Notes: a model not told the origin generated them from the sequence alone. Positions 1 to 5,939 are shown, counted from the first letter of the stretch. The stretch is 7,076 nucleotides of DNA from Bacteroidota bacterium (GCA_003448835.1 DLXM01000067.1:1-7076), one strand, 5' to 3'. Translations and numbers: made by a program.

Positions 1-247
1 GTATAAATATAGCTAACGATAAAAAATTATTTTTACTTGTTTAAATCCATGGTTCAAAAATGCCAGAAATTCCAAATATGAAACAAATGCTACATTTTTT
101 AAAAATTTCATTCACGTTCAGATTAGCATCAATACAAAATGATTGTTTTTTGATGCAAGATGTTAGATGATATGATGGGTGATATAGTTGTAAATACGGT
201 GGATGATATGATAGAACATTAGTCGGATTCACATTTCAATCAATAAA
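1..247. other. Intergenic, low-complexity AT-rich stretch without a convincing gene
   Basis: I see no gene here. The only open frame of any length (minus strand, 41-232, GTG start) has a composition driven by repeated ATC/CAT words and resembles no family I know. The sequence holds an 11-bp exact direct repeat, GATGATATGAT, at 166-176 and 202-212. It also holds a 7-bp inverted repeat, GCATCAA at 126-132 with TTGATGC at 150-156, which could fold with a short inner ACAA/TTGT stem. Neither strand has a T-run after that hairpin, so it is not a standard terminator. The stretch is cut off by the window edge and may include the 3' or 5' flank of a gene outside it. Confidence 0.5.
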
Positions 248-278
248 AAAGGGCCACCGGTAAAACCGACAACCCTTT
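245..278 (-). terminator. Rho-independent terminator of the CBM48 gene
   Basis: Read on the minus strand, the sequence 20 bp past the CBM48 stop codon folds into a stem of 14 consecutive pairs (four of them G-U) closed by a TTT loop: AAAGGGTTGTCGGT pairs with ACCGGTGGCCCTTT. Its 3' side runs directly into a tract of six T (245-250 on the plus strand, partly inside the stem). This is the standard layout of an intrinsic terminator. The plus strand also has T's after the stem, but only three, so termination of minus-strand transcripts is the better reading. Confidence 0.85.
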
Positions 279-298
279 AAAATGTAGTGGATAACTAA

Positions 299-598
299 TT
301 AGACGTTTGTATTTATAACAGAGTCTTCAGTTCCAAATTCATTTCCAACATACGCATCAGCAGCTTCATCATTTTCCCATGTTGAGCCGTCAATGAGATA
401 TCTGAACTTGAATTCTTCATTTGCATTCAAACGAATCGTTGTCTCCCATGCACCATTTTTCTTTACTAAATGGTCAGTTTTAGGATCCCAATTGTTGAAA
501 TCTCCCAACAAAGCAACCGACTCGCTTGCTTTCTCGCCGGCAACCGTAAAGGTTACTTTGCATACGGTTTTCTTTGGTGTGAATTGTTTCTTAATCAT
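299..598 (-). CDS. Free-standing CBM48 / isoamylase early-set domain protein (glycogen-binding-like)
   Basis: A 99-residue protein consisting of one immunoglobulin-like early-set domain of the CBM48 / AMPK glycogen-binding type. Visible hallmarks are GDFNNWDP at residues 32-39 and FKFRYLIDGSTW at 63-74. W37 and W74 are the aromatic residues expected to stack on alpha-glucan. The family's typical tail D-A-Y-V-x-N-x-F-G-x-x-(D/N)-S-V follows at 81-94. No catalytic domain is attached, as is usual for the short stand-alone proteins of this kind in Bacteroidota, whose role is not established. Binding of glycogen or starch-like glucan is inferred from the domain. I start at the ATG (MIKKQFTPKK) rather than the in-frame GTG at 631, because that GTG is only 3 bp past the promoter's -7 box and would lie upstream of the expected transcript start. 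There is no signal peptide, so it is cytoplasmic. It has its own promoter and terminator and is probably monocistronic. Confidence 0.9.
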   Translation of the reverse strand: MIKKQFTPKKTVCKVTFTVAGEKASESVALLGDFNNWDPKTDHLVKKNGAWETTIRLNANEEFKFRYLIDGSTWENDEAADAYVGNEFGTEDSVINTNV

Positions 599-633
599 AA
601 TAAGCAGGTTTTTAAATTTATAAGTGGTCACCC

Positions 634-665
634 CAAATATAAGTATTTAATTATTTTACGTCAAA
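634..665 (-). promoter_or_regulatory. Bacteroidota-type promoter of the CBM48 gene
   Basis: On the minus strand TTTG (665-662), a 20-bp spacer and TATATTTG (641-634) match the Bacteroidota housekeeping sigma consensus, TTTG-N19-21-TAnnTTTG, at every specified base. Transcription should begin near 627, giving a leader of about 29 nt before the ATG at 598. The match supports both the phylum assignment and the chosen start of the downstream gene. Confidence 0.75.
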
Positions 666-756
666 CCCTAATAAATCAGATTTTTTTAATTTAATGATTT
701 ATTAATAATTAAATTAATTAATCATAATGGTAAATATTGTTTTATAATTTAATATA

Positions 757-768
757 GGAAACGTTTCC
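757..768. repeat. 12-bp perfect palindrome GGAAACGTTTCC, possible LacI-family operator
   Basis: A perfect palindrome with the central AACGTT common in operators of LacI-family regulators. It lies 40 bp beyond the HPr stop codon and about 90 bp upstream of the CBM48 promoter, in otherwise AT-rich DNA. The symmetry does not extend beyond 12 bp. A 12-bp palindrome is expected about once or twice by chance in a window this size, so its function is only a suggestion. Confidence 0.25.
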
Positions 769-808
769 AGGTTTAATAATTTTCTCAATACCGGACAAGC
801 TGGTCTGT

Positions 809-1072
809 TTATTCGTTAAACCCGCTCTCAAACAATTCTACGATTCGGTCCAAGGCTTCCTGCTCATCCGGACCATCAAACTCTAACTCCATTTCCGATC
901 CCTCGTCGGCAGCTAAGGTCATAACACCCAAAATACTCTTCCCATTGATGGTATAACCATACATATGAATGTGAAATTCCGCTTTGTATTCAGACGCAGC
1001 CTGGACCAACATCGCAGAGGGCCGGGTGTGGATTCCACATGGATTTACTACCGTAACTTTCTTTTTGATCAT
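809..1072 (-). CDS. ptsH: HPr family phosphocarrier protein
   Basis: An 87-residue HPr, close to the 85-88 residues of the E. coli and B. subtilis proteins. The active-site loop NPCGIHTRPSA puts the phosphorylatable histidine at H15 with the conserved R17. The regulatory serine is exactly at S46 in NGKSILGVMTLAA, the site used by HPr kinase/phosphorylase where that enzyme exists. HPr normally takes phosphate from PEP via enzyme I and passes it to sugar-specific EIIA. In many Bacteroidota and relatives only part of the system is present and HPr is thought to be regulatory; no other PTS gene is in this window. The ATG at 1072 is chosen over the in-frame TTG at 1114 because it gives the canonical N-terminus (MIKKKVTV) and because that TTG overlaps a promoter -7 box. 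The gene is divergent from gatC. I see no clear intrinsic terminator after it. Confidence 0.95.
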   Translation of the reverse strand: MIKKKVTVVNPCGIHTRPSAMLVQAASEYKAEFHIHMYGYTINGKSILGVMTLAADEGSEMELEFDGPDEQEALDRIVELFESGFNE

Positions 1073-1111
1073 TCTACTCGTAAAGATTCTATCTGATTCG
1101 TATTTTAGCGG

Positions 1112-1119
1112 CAAACGTA
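1112..1119 (-). promoter_or_regulatory. Candidate -7 box for the HPr gene
   Basis: On the minus strand TACGTTTG matches TAnnTTTG at every specified base and lies 39 bp upstream of the HPr ATG, giving a leader of roughly 33 nt, much like the CBM48 gene. No TTTG or TTG is present at the usual -33 distance; that area reads TTTTTC. The promoter may therefore be weak or activator-dependent. The box sits inside the 75-bp divergent gap shared with gatC. Confidence 0.45.
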
Positions 1120-1147
1120 CTTATAATAACGAAAAATTTAAAATTTT

Positions 1148-1435
1148 ATGTCAGTTTCCAAAGATGATGTCGCGTACATGGCAAACCTGGCTCGACTCAA
1201 GGTCACCGATTCTGAAATTGAACAATTTCAGTCGGACATGAACAAAATTCTGGGTTACATGGAGTTACTCAATCAAGTGGATACTTCCAATGTAGAACCT
1301 TTGGATCATGTGATCGAATTACCTCCAAATTACCGAAAAGATGTTGCTTTTGAGCCACTTGATCACGATGAAGCGCTCAAAAATGCTCCGGATGCCGACT
1401 CCGACTACTTCAGAGTACCACGTGTAATAGAATAA
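1148..1435 (+). CDS. gatC: Asp-tRNA(Asn)/Glu-tRNA(Gln) amidotransferase subunit C
   Basis: A 95-residue GatC, the usual size. It has the typical N-terminal helix MSVSKDDVAYMANLARLKV and the segment FQSDMNKILGYMELLNQVDT. The stretch VEPLDHV follows, then LPPNYRKDV and a C-terminal YFRVPRVIE that closely match the family's extended tail. GatC stabilises the GatA amidase with GatB. The complex converts misacylated Glu-tRNA(Gln) and Asp-tRNA(Asn) to the correct aminoacyl-tRNAs in the cytoplasm. gatA and gatB are not in this window, so the subunits are encoded apart. The ATG is preceded by A/T-only sequence and no Shine-Dalgarno. The stop codon is 2 bp before the start of the YfhO-family gene, so the two are almost certainly cotranscribed. 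No convincing plus-strand promoter could be picked in the 75 bp upstream; TATTTTAG at 1101-1108 is one base off the -7 consensus. Confidence 0.97.
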   Translation: MSVSKDDVAYMANLARLKVTDSEIEQFQSDMNKILGYMELLNQVDTSNVEPLDHVIELPPNYRKDVAFEPLDHDEALKNAPDADSDYFRVPRVIE

Positions 1436-1437
1436 TT

Positions 1438-3939
1438 ATGAGTAGAACCAAAAAAGGGAAACATAATTCTGAAGCGCCATCCACAAAAAAGGATTTCATC
1501 GATGCGCTGAAATCCTGGCAAATTCATCTCATCTGTTTGCTCATCCTGATGATTGCGCCGATGATTTTGCATTCGCCGATCATCACAGATGGTAAAGTAA
1601 TTACATCCGGTGATATCATTCAGTGGAGAGCCGGTGCCGAAAGTTTGATGAACTATCAGGAACAGTCCGGCGAACAGGCACAATGGTCAACAAATATGTT
1701 TTCAGGAATGCCCGCTTATGTGATCAGCAACCTGGAACGATTCCCCTCTTTTGATACCATAATTCTTCCATTATTTAAGTTCATTTTTCCGCTCACAGAA
1801 TACTGGATCCTACTGGGTGGTGCATATTTTTTTCTGCTAGTCATGGGATACCGGCCGCTGATTAGTGTTGTTGGCGCGCTAATTATTGGTCTTACCGCAT
1901 ACATTCCGATCATTATTGGAGCCGGGCATAACACCAAATTTTTTGCATACGCATACATTCCGTGGGTTTTTGCAGGCTATAAACTCATGTCCGATCGCAT
2001 GAAATCGGATTTTACTGAAAATGGCTTCAAATACGGTGGATTTTTGATGTTTTTGGCAGCTTTTATGCTACATGTCCGAGCCGGACACCCTCAAGTCACC
2101 TACTATTTTCTGTTTTTACTTGCAATTTGGTGGATTTTTGATGGAATTCAAGCGAGAAAATCTGGAAAAATTAAAGTCTGGGCACAACATACTGCATTTT
2201 TAATCGCAGCCGGACTTCTTGCGGTTTTCAGCGTTGTCGAGCAAAACTGGGCACTGCTTGAATATAGTTCAGCCAGCATCCGTGGGGGATCAGATATAGC
2301 CGGAAATACCGGACTAGATCAAGGATATGCTTTTATTTGGTCTCAGGGTTGGGGAGAATTACTGACGTTAATCATTCCCGGTCTGTATGGTGGAACCGAA
2401 CTCTATTGGGGACCCAAACTCTTCACCGGGGGTCCGCATTATTTTGGAGCCATCGCATTCTTTTTGATGGTTATCGGACTCGTATTTAATCGTCGTGCTC
2501 ACAGTAAAATCTTTATCATTGCCGGATCTCTGGCAGTTCTGTTTTCATTGGGAAAACATTTTGGGTTACTGAATAATCTCATGTTCGATTATTTTCCGTT
2601 GTTCAACAAATTCAGAACACCCGAAATGTGGCTGATGTTGGCAGTATTTAGCTTTACCGTTCCGGCCATGGATGGACTTTCATGGTTCGCTGACCGTTCC
2701 GCGCAAGTCGTATCATCGGGTAAAAAGTGGCTGATTGTAGCCGGAATCGTGTTGCTACCCGGTATTTTTGTGTTAGTTGCTGCAGATTCACTCTTCAGCT
2801 TTGAAAAAGACGGTGAACGAGCACAAATTGCACAACAAGTAGCCCAAAGCAACCAGGTTTCTCCTGAGGATCCACGAGTAGCGCAGGCAGTAGATCGAAT
2901 TTTTGCGGAACAATTATTACCGGAGCGTGTGGCAATGGCAAAAGCGGATGCCCTCAAAATGGTTATCGTAGTGGGATTGGCAGTTGGACTTTTGTTCATC
3001 ATGGTCAGCGGTAAACTGGCAATTAGCATCGCACTGATTGGAATCGTCGGATTAACCATGTTCGATATGGTCTCAGTTGGGAAGACTTATGTTGCCGATT
3101 ACTCGTATCAAGACGCGGGATTCGATGCTGAACGCGTCATAGAATCTCGAAAGCGCCCGGTTGACACATGGCTTCAATCAGCCATTTTAACTGACGAACC
3201 ATGGACCTATCGAGTTTTTCCATTGGCAGAAAATGCATTCAACAATGCGGTTCCATCCTATTTTTACCCAAGTATTGGAGGGTACTCCGGTGCAAAAATG
3301 GGTATTTATAACGATGTCATAGACGAAGCATTATTTGGTGGTCAGACGGGTATAAATAGAAATATTTTGTCCCTGTTGAATGTGAAATACATCACCTATG
3401 GAAGCAGAATTCCCGGATTTGATGTCGCTCACGAAAGTGATGGATTGCTCGTGTTGGAAAATCCGGTGGTGTTACCTAAAGCATTTTTTGTGGATTCTTT
3501 AGTCTATGCCGGGTCTGCTTCAGAGGCCATGGAATTCATCAAAGATCCATCTGTGGATTTAGGTAAAACTGCAATAGTAATGGGCGAAGATGGGATTGCA
3601 ACTGGGGTGGATTCTTTGGCTTCTGTGGAAGTCACCCGATACGATGCCCATCAAATTGATCTGAAAGTATCTCGTTCCAGTGATGGATTTTTGGTGTTGG
3701 GCGAGATTTATTATCAGGATGGATGGAAAGCTGAACTAAATGGTGAGTCGATTCCGATTTATCGAACCAATTATCTGGTGCGCGGGATTGTGGTTCCGGC
3801 TGGTGATCATCAAATAACGATGGTTTATCAACCTGATTGGTACAAACCAGTCCGGTTTATTTCAACAGCGGCAAATATGGTGATTTTAGTGCTGATTGTT
3901 GGATTGTTGGTGATGTACTACAGGCCAAAAGTCTCATAA
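1438..3939 (+). CDS. YfhO family polytopic membrane protein (GT-C type)
   Basis: An 833-residue membrane protein of the YfhO family, full length for the Bacteroidota form. A basic N-terminus leads to the first membrane helix (about 29-46), then an extracytoplasmic loop with SGDIIQW (57-63, D59 a plausible GT-C-type acidic residue) and W83-x6-GMPAY. About a dozen more helices lie between 121 and 546. Family-like motifs are GHNTKF (163-168) and KFRTPEMW (391-398). A charged loop occupies 452-506. A large soluble domain, presumably periplasmic, spans about 547-805, with NPVVLPKAFFV (675-685) and YYQDGWKAELNGE (758-770), then YRTNYLVRGIVVPAG (775-789). A final helix is near 811-827. In Bacillus subtilis YfhO is implicated in glycosylating lipoteichoic acid using undecaprenyl-phosphate-linked GlcNAc. 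In a Gram-negative the acceptor must differ and is unknown; transfer of sugar from a polyprenyl carrier to a surface polymer or lipid is inference. Tightly coupled to gatC. Confidence 0.93.
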   Translation: MSRTKKGKHNSEAPSTKKDFIDALKSWQIHLICLLILMIAPMILHSPIITDGKVITSGDIIQWRAGAESLMNYQEQSGEQAQWSTNMFSGMPAYVISNLERFPSFDTIILPLFKFIFPLTEYWILLGGAYFFLLVMGYRPLISVVGALIIGLTAYIPIIIGAGHNTKFFAYAYIPWVFAGYKLMSDRMKSDFTENGFKYGGFLMFLAAFMLHVRAGHPQVTYYFLFLLAIWWIFDGIQARKSGKIKVWAQHTAFLIAAGLLAVFSVVEQNWALLEYSSASIRGGSDIAGNTGLDQGYAFIWSQGWGELLTLIIPGLYGGTELYWGPKLFTGGPHYFGAIAFFLMVIGLVFNRRAHSKIFIIAGSLAVLFSLGKHFGLLNNLMFDYFPLFNKFRTPEMWLMLAVFSFTVPAMDGLSWFADRSAQVVSSGKKWLIVAGIVLLPGIFVLVAADSLFSFEKDGERAQIAQQVAQSNQVSPEDPRVAQAVDRIFAEQLLPERVAMAKADALKMVIVVGLAVGLLFIMVSGKLAISIALIGIVGLTMFDMVSVGKTYVADYSYQDAGFDAERVIESRKRPVDTWLQSAILTDEPWTYRVFPLAENAFNNAVPSYFYPSIGGYSGAKMGIYNDVIDEALFGGQTGINRNILSLLNVKYITYGSRIPGFDVAHESDGLLVLENPVVLPKAFFVDSLVYAGSASEAMEFIKDPSVDLGKTAIVMGEDGIATGVDSLASVEVTRYDAHQIDLKVSRSSDGFLVLGEIYYQDGWKAELNGESIPIYRTNYLVRGIVVPAGDHQITMVYQPDWYKPVRFISTAANMVILVLIVGLLVMYYRPKVS

Positions 3940-4121
3940 ATCCGCAAAAATTCCGAAGCAGGATATTCGTACAGATTCGATCGATTTGAATATTTAAAGT
4001 CCAAATCAATTTGCATCACGATAGAAAATCGAAGTTTTCCAGCCGACTGGGTCATTCACATTCGTTTATTTTGTTAGCGGTGAATATATATAATGCTACT
4101 TTTGGGGAATCTGGCGGTGCA
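3940..4121. other. Convergent intergenic gap
   Basis: This gap lies between the 3' ends of the YfhO-family gene (plus) and the methyltransferase (minus). I find no strong intrinsic terminator on either strand. GATTTG (3983-3988) and CAAATC (4002-4007) could form a 6-bp stem with a 13-nt loop, followed only by AATTTG. AATGC (4092-4096) and GCATT (4119-4123) bracket 22 nt. Both are weak. An open plus-strand frame across 4011-4226 begins at a TTG, resembles nothing I know and overlaps the methyltransferase, so I do not call it a gene. Confidence 0.5.
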
Positions 4122-4787
4122 TTACAACCCAAAACAGTTGGCATCCCGGTAGAAAATGGATGTTTCGCTGGGCATAAAGTCAATCGGAATAAATCCTGTA
4201 AACCGGAGCTGCTTGAATCCACGTGATTTCAAAAGCTCGATACCGGGTTGATATCGTTCACGTTCGGTGTTATCCCAGATTATCACACCATCCTCGGACA
4301 ACGATTGAAAGCAAGCTTCAGCACAATTGACCCTTTCACGTCCGTCGATAATGATCAGATCAAACGTTCCTTCCAGTTCAGTAATTGAATTTGCATATTT
4401 TCCATCCTCTAGTTCACGAAACATCACCGTAGCATTTGGACGTAACATAGATTGAACTTTGTTAAACCAATCCTGATTGTGTTCAACGCTTGCCACTTCG
4501 CGGGTACGGTCTGCCCACCAATTGGTGCTATTACCGGATCCATACTCAAATACCCGAATGTTGGATGGTATCCGGTCCGAAAATGCATCCAAAAACGAAT
4601 ACGTGTACCATGGAATGGCATTTCCTTTTGAGTCAACAGAAGCTTGTTCCCTTCGGGACCGAAACCAACCCCAGTTATGGAGCGCACTCTTTTTTCGCAA
4701 CAATAAATATTCGAACCAGCCGATTTGACTGAGTTTCGGTTCCATTTTGCGTTTATACCAACTTGAACGGGTTAGTTTTTTGATCAT
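4122..4787 (-). CDS. Class I SAM-dependent methyltransferase-like protein
   Basis: A 221-residue protein with a Rossmann-fold methyltransferase pattern. Motif I is VFEYGSGNST at 79-88. The end of strand 2 is VASVEHN at 98-104, with E102 placed to bind the ribose of SAM. FDLIIIDGRER is at 142-152 (D148 after strand 4) and GVIIWDN at 167-173 (strand 5). The N-terminal ~60 residues are basic and aromatic and hold no signal peptide. Proteins of this shape are common among surface-polysaccharide genes, and the neighbouring glycosyltransferase supports a sugar or lipid substrate, but the substrate cannot be read from the sequence. I start at the ATG (MIKKLTRSSW). The frame stays open upstream to a TTG at 4880, but that extension is only a translated pyrimidine-rich repeat (Leu/Phe/Ser/Pro), so it is very unlikely to be coding. 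It lies 188 bp downstream of the same-strand glycosyltransferase; cotranscription is possible but not shown. Confidence 0.75.
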   Translation of the reverse strand: MIKKLTRSSWYKRKMEPKLSQIGWFEYLLLRKKSALHNWGWFRSRREQASVDSKGNAIPWYTYSFLDAFSDRIPSNIRVFEYGSGNSTNWWADRTREVASVEHNQDWFNKVQSMLRPNATVMFRELEDGKYANSITELEGTFDLIIIDGRERVNCAEACFQSLSEDGVIIWDNTERERYQPGIELLKSRGFKQLRFTGFIPIDFMPSETSIFYRDANCFGL

Positions 4788-4810
4788 GATAGTAGCTAAA
4801 TTAGCAAATA

Positions 4811-4967
4811 ATAAGAGAGGGGGAAAGTGAAGGAGTGAAAAAGTGAAAAAGAGAAGGAGAGAATGGGAGGAGATACACAAGCATCATAAGATGCGCAGTC
4901 TATTGACGTACATCGTGCAGGCGCAGCCAAGCGAAAAAGAGAAGGAGAGTAGAGGGGGAATGGGGTT
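4811..4967. repeat. Purine-rich repeat region with 17-bp direct repeats around a hairpin segment
   Basis: Two purine-rich tracts flank a mixed-sequence core. In 4813-4873, 57 of 61 plus-strand bases are purines, broken only by T at 4828, 4836, 4844 and 4864. The second tract covers 4933-4965. The exact 17-mer GAAAAAGAGAAGGAGAG occurs at 4845-4861 and 4933-4949, and each tract also has an AGAGGGGGAA-like word. The 71 bp between the 17-mers include a perfect hairpin, GCATC-ATAA-GATGC (4881-4894), and the direct repeat GCGCAG (4893-4898, 4921-4926). A short open frame from 4890 is too small and too compositionally skewed to call. This could be a dispersed intergenic repeat, a Rho-dependent terminator region for the upstream glycosyltransferase, or both. 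Confidence 0.6.
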
Positions 4968-4975
4968 TAAATTAA

Positions 4976-5788
4976 TTACGTTTTGTGGATTTGTTTAGCG
5001 ATTTCTTTGAGCCAAAATCGGGGTGGAACCCAAAAAATAACGCTGGAAATGGTTTGTTTTTTCTGTGCCTGACGAATGGTATGTAATTGAAACTTTCGAT
5101 GTTGAGCATCCATTCGTCTTTTGTGCTTCACATAACAATTATAATAGCCGATCCACCGCCGATTGTCGTTTGAAATTCGATTGCCGCCGTTAGAAATGGA
5201 GATTTCTTGTAACGGAAGTTGGATTGATTTGGCAAGTCCATGAGCTGCAACGAGGCGAATCCACAGATCGTAGTCTTGCGCAGATGTCAGGGATTGGTCG
5301 AACCCGCCGAGTTGTCGGAGGAATTCTGTCCGGGTGAATACCTGATTGCCGATGTGGTTTTTGAAAAGGATGTCGTTCAGCGTGATGATTTCTTTTTTTC
5401 GCCAGCGGACACGAGATCCGTTAGCCCGGACAAATACATCATCGGAGGTCAGAATTTGAGCTTCTGGATTCCATTGGCGTATAAAATGAGTTAATCGATC
5501 CGGATGAAAACGATCGTCGTCGTCGAGTCCGGTGATGAATTCACCCTCTGCCATATCGATTGCTGTATTTCTGGCTGCCGGCGCACCTAACGATATTTCG
5601 TTGCGATTCCACCGAAATGGCGTAGTTGATCGATAGTTTTGAAGATATTCTGCAGTCGCATCGGTCGATCCATCGTCAACGACTATGAGTTCAAAATCAC
5701 GATATGATTGTCCCTCGACCGATTGGATCGCCTCTTTTAGTTGATCAATTCGGTTTTTTGTGACGATATATACGGTTATTTTAGGCAA
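4976..5788 (-). CDS. Glycosyltransferase family 2 protein, TTG start
   Basis: A 270-residue GT2 (GT-A fold) enzyme. Strand 1 is ITVYIVTKNR (4-13). VVDDGSTD (36-43) contacts the nucleotide, and GAPAARNTAI (68-77) is the usual helix. GLDDDDRF (87-94) carries the metal-binding DxD, and GGFDQSL (161-167) leads to SAQDYDLWIRL (169-179), where D172 is the likely catalytic base. A basic tail with a short hydrophobic patch (250-263) may touch the membrane, but no clear transmembrane helix exists, so the enzyme is cytoplasmic. It should transfer a sugar from a nucleotide donor during surface glycan assembly; the sugar and acceptor are unknown. The start is TTG: an in-frame TAA at 5797-5795 lies two codons upstream, and the next in-frame ATG is residue 79, far past strand 1. 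No Shine-Dalgarno is visible. The gene is divergent from the second glycosyltransferase and followed by the purine-rich repeat region. Confidence 0.94.
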   Translation of the reverse strand: MPKITVYIVTKNRIDQLKEAIQSVEGQSYRDFELIVVDDGSTDATAEYLQNYRSTTPFRWNRNEISLGAPAARNTAIDMAEGEFITGLDDDDRFHPDRLTHFIRQWNPEAQILTSDDVFVRANGSRVRWRKKEIITLNDILFKNHIGNQVFTRTEFLRQLGGFDQSLTSAQDYDLWIRLVAAHGLAKSIQLPLQEISISNGGNRISNDNRRWIGYYNCYVKHKRRMDAQHRKFQLHTIRQAQKKQTISSVIFWVPPRFWLKEIAKQIHKT

Positions 5789-5939
5789 ATGCGGTTATGA
5801 GTGTTGTTTTTATTCTGATACTCAAAGTGAATCTAAGTAGTTATTTGAACAGAAAACTACGCAGATTGATAATGGATATCGATAAATTAGTTCTATGTTC
5901 GTTCGGAAAATACATAATTAGAGCCTGAGTTTTGCAAAA
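5789..5939. other. Divergent intergenic region between two glycosyltransferase genes
   Basis: This 151-bp gap must hold the 5' signals of both flanking genes, but neither strand has a full consensus promoter. The best partial matches are TATGTTCG (5894-5901, plus, one mismatch to TAnnTTTG) and TAGTTTTC (5859-5852, minus, one mismatch). Neither has a TTTG at the right distance. Expression may be weak, depend on an alternative sigma factor or an activator, or come from signals I cannot recognise. Confidence 0.4.

Noticed and set aside
41..232. Minus-strand open frame of 63 codons
   Set aside because: It begins at GTG, has no promoter-like box, and its residues reflect repeated ATC/CAT words rather than a protein family. 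It lies downstream of a terminator.
2589..3059. Minus-strand open frame of 156 codons inside the YfhO gene
   Set aside because: Shadow frame: the plus-strand reading is a full-length conserved membrane protein, and the antisense reading has a composition typical of shadows.
3983..4007. Hairpin GATTTG/CAAATC as terminator of the YfhO gene
   Set aside because: The stem is short and AT-rich with a 13-nt loop and no T-run after it.
4011..4226. Plus-strand open frame of 71 codons
   Set aside because: TTG start, no recognisable similarity, no upstream signals, and its last half lies antisense to the conserved methyltransferase C-terminus.
4788..4880. N-terminal extension of the methyltransferase (31 residues from a TTG), resembling a signal peptide or membrane segment
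   Set aside because: The Leu/Phe/Ser/Pro-rich stretch is just the translation of the pyrimidine-rich repeat. The ATG at 4787 gives a normal cytoplasmic N-terminus.
4809..4967. CRISPR-like array in the repeated purine region
   Set aside because: Only two copies of a low-complexity 17-mer, no regular spacing and no cas genes.
4890..4997. Short plus-strand frame starting MRSLLTYIVQAQ
   Set aside because: About 35 codons, half of them Lys/Glu/Arg/Gly from the purine tract, and it runs into the 3' end of the glycosyltransferase. It may be part of a repeat, not a gene.
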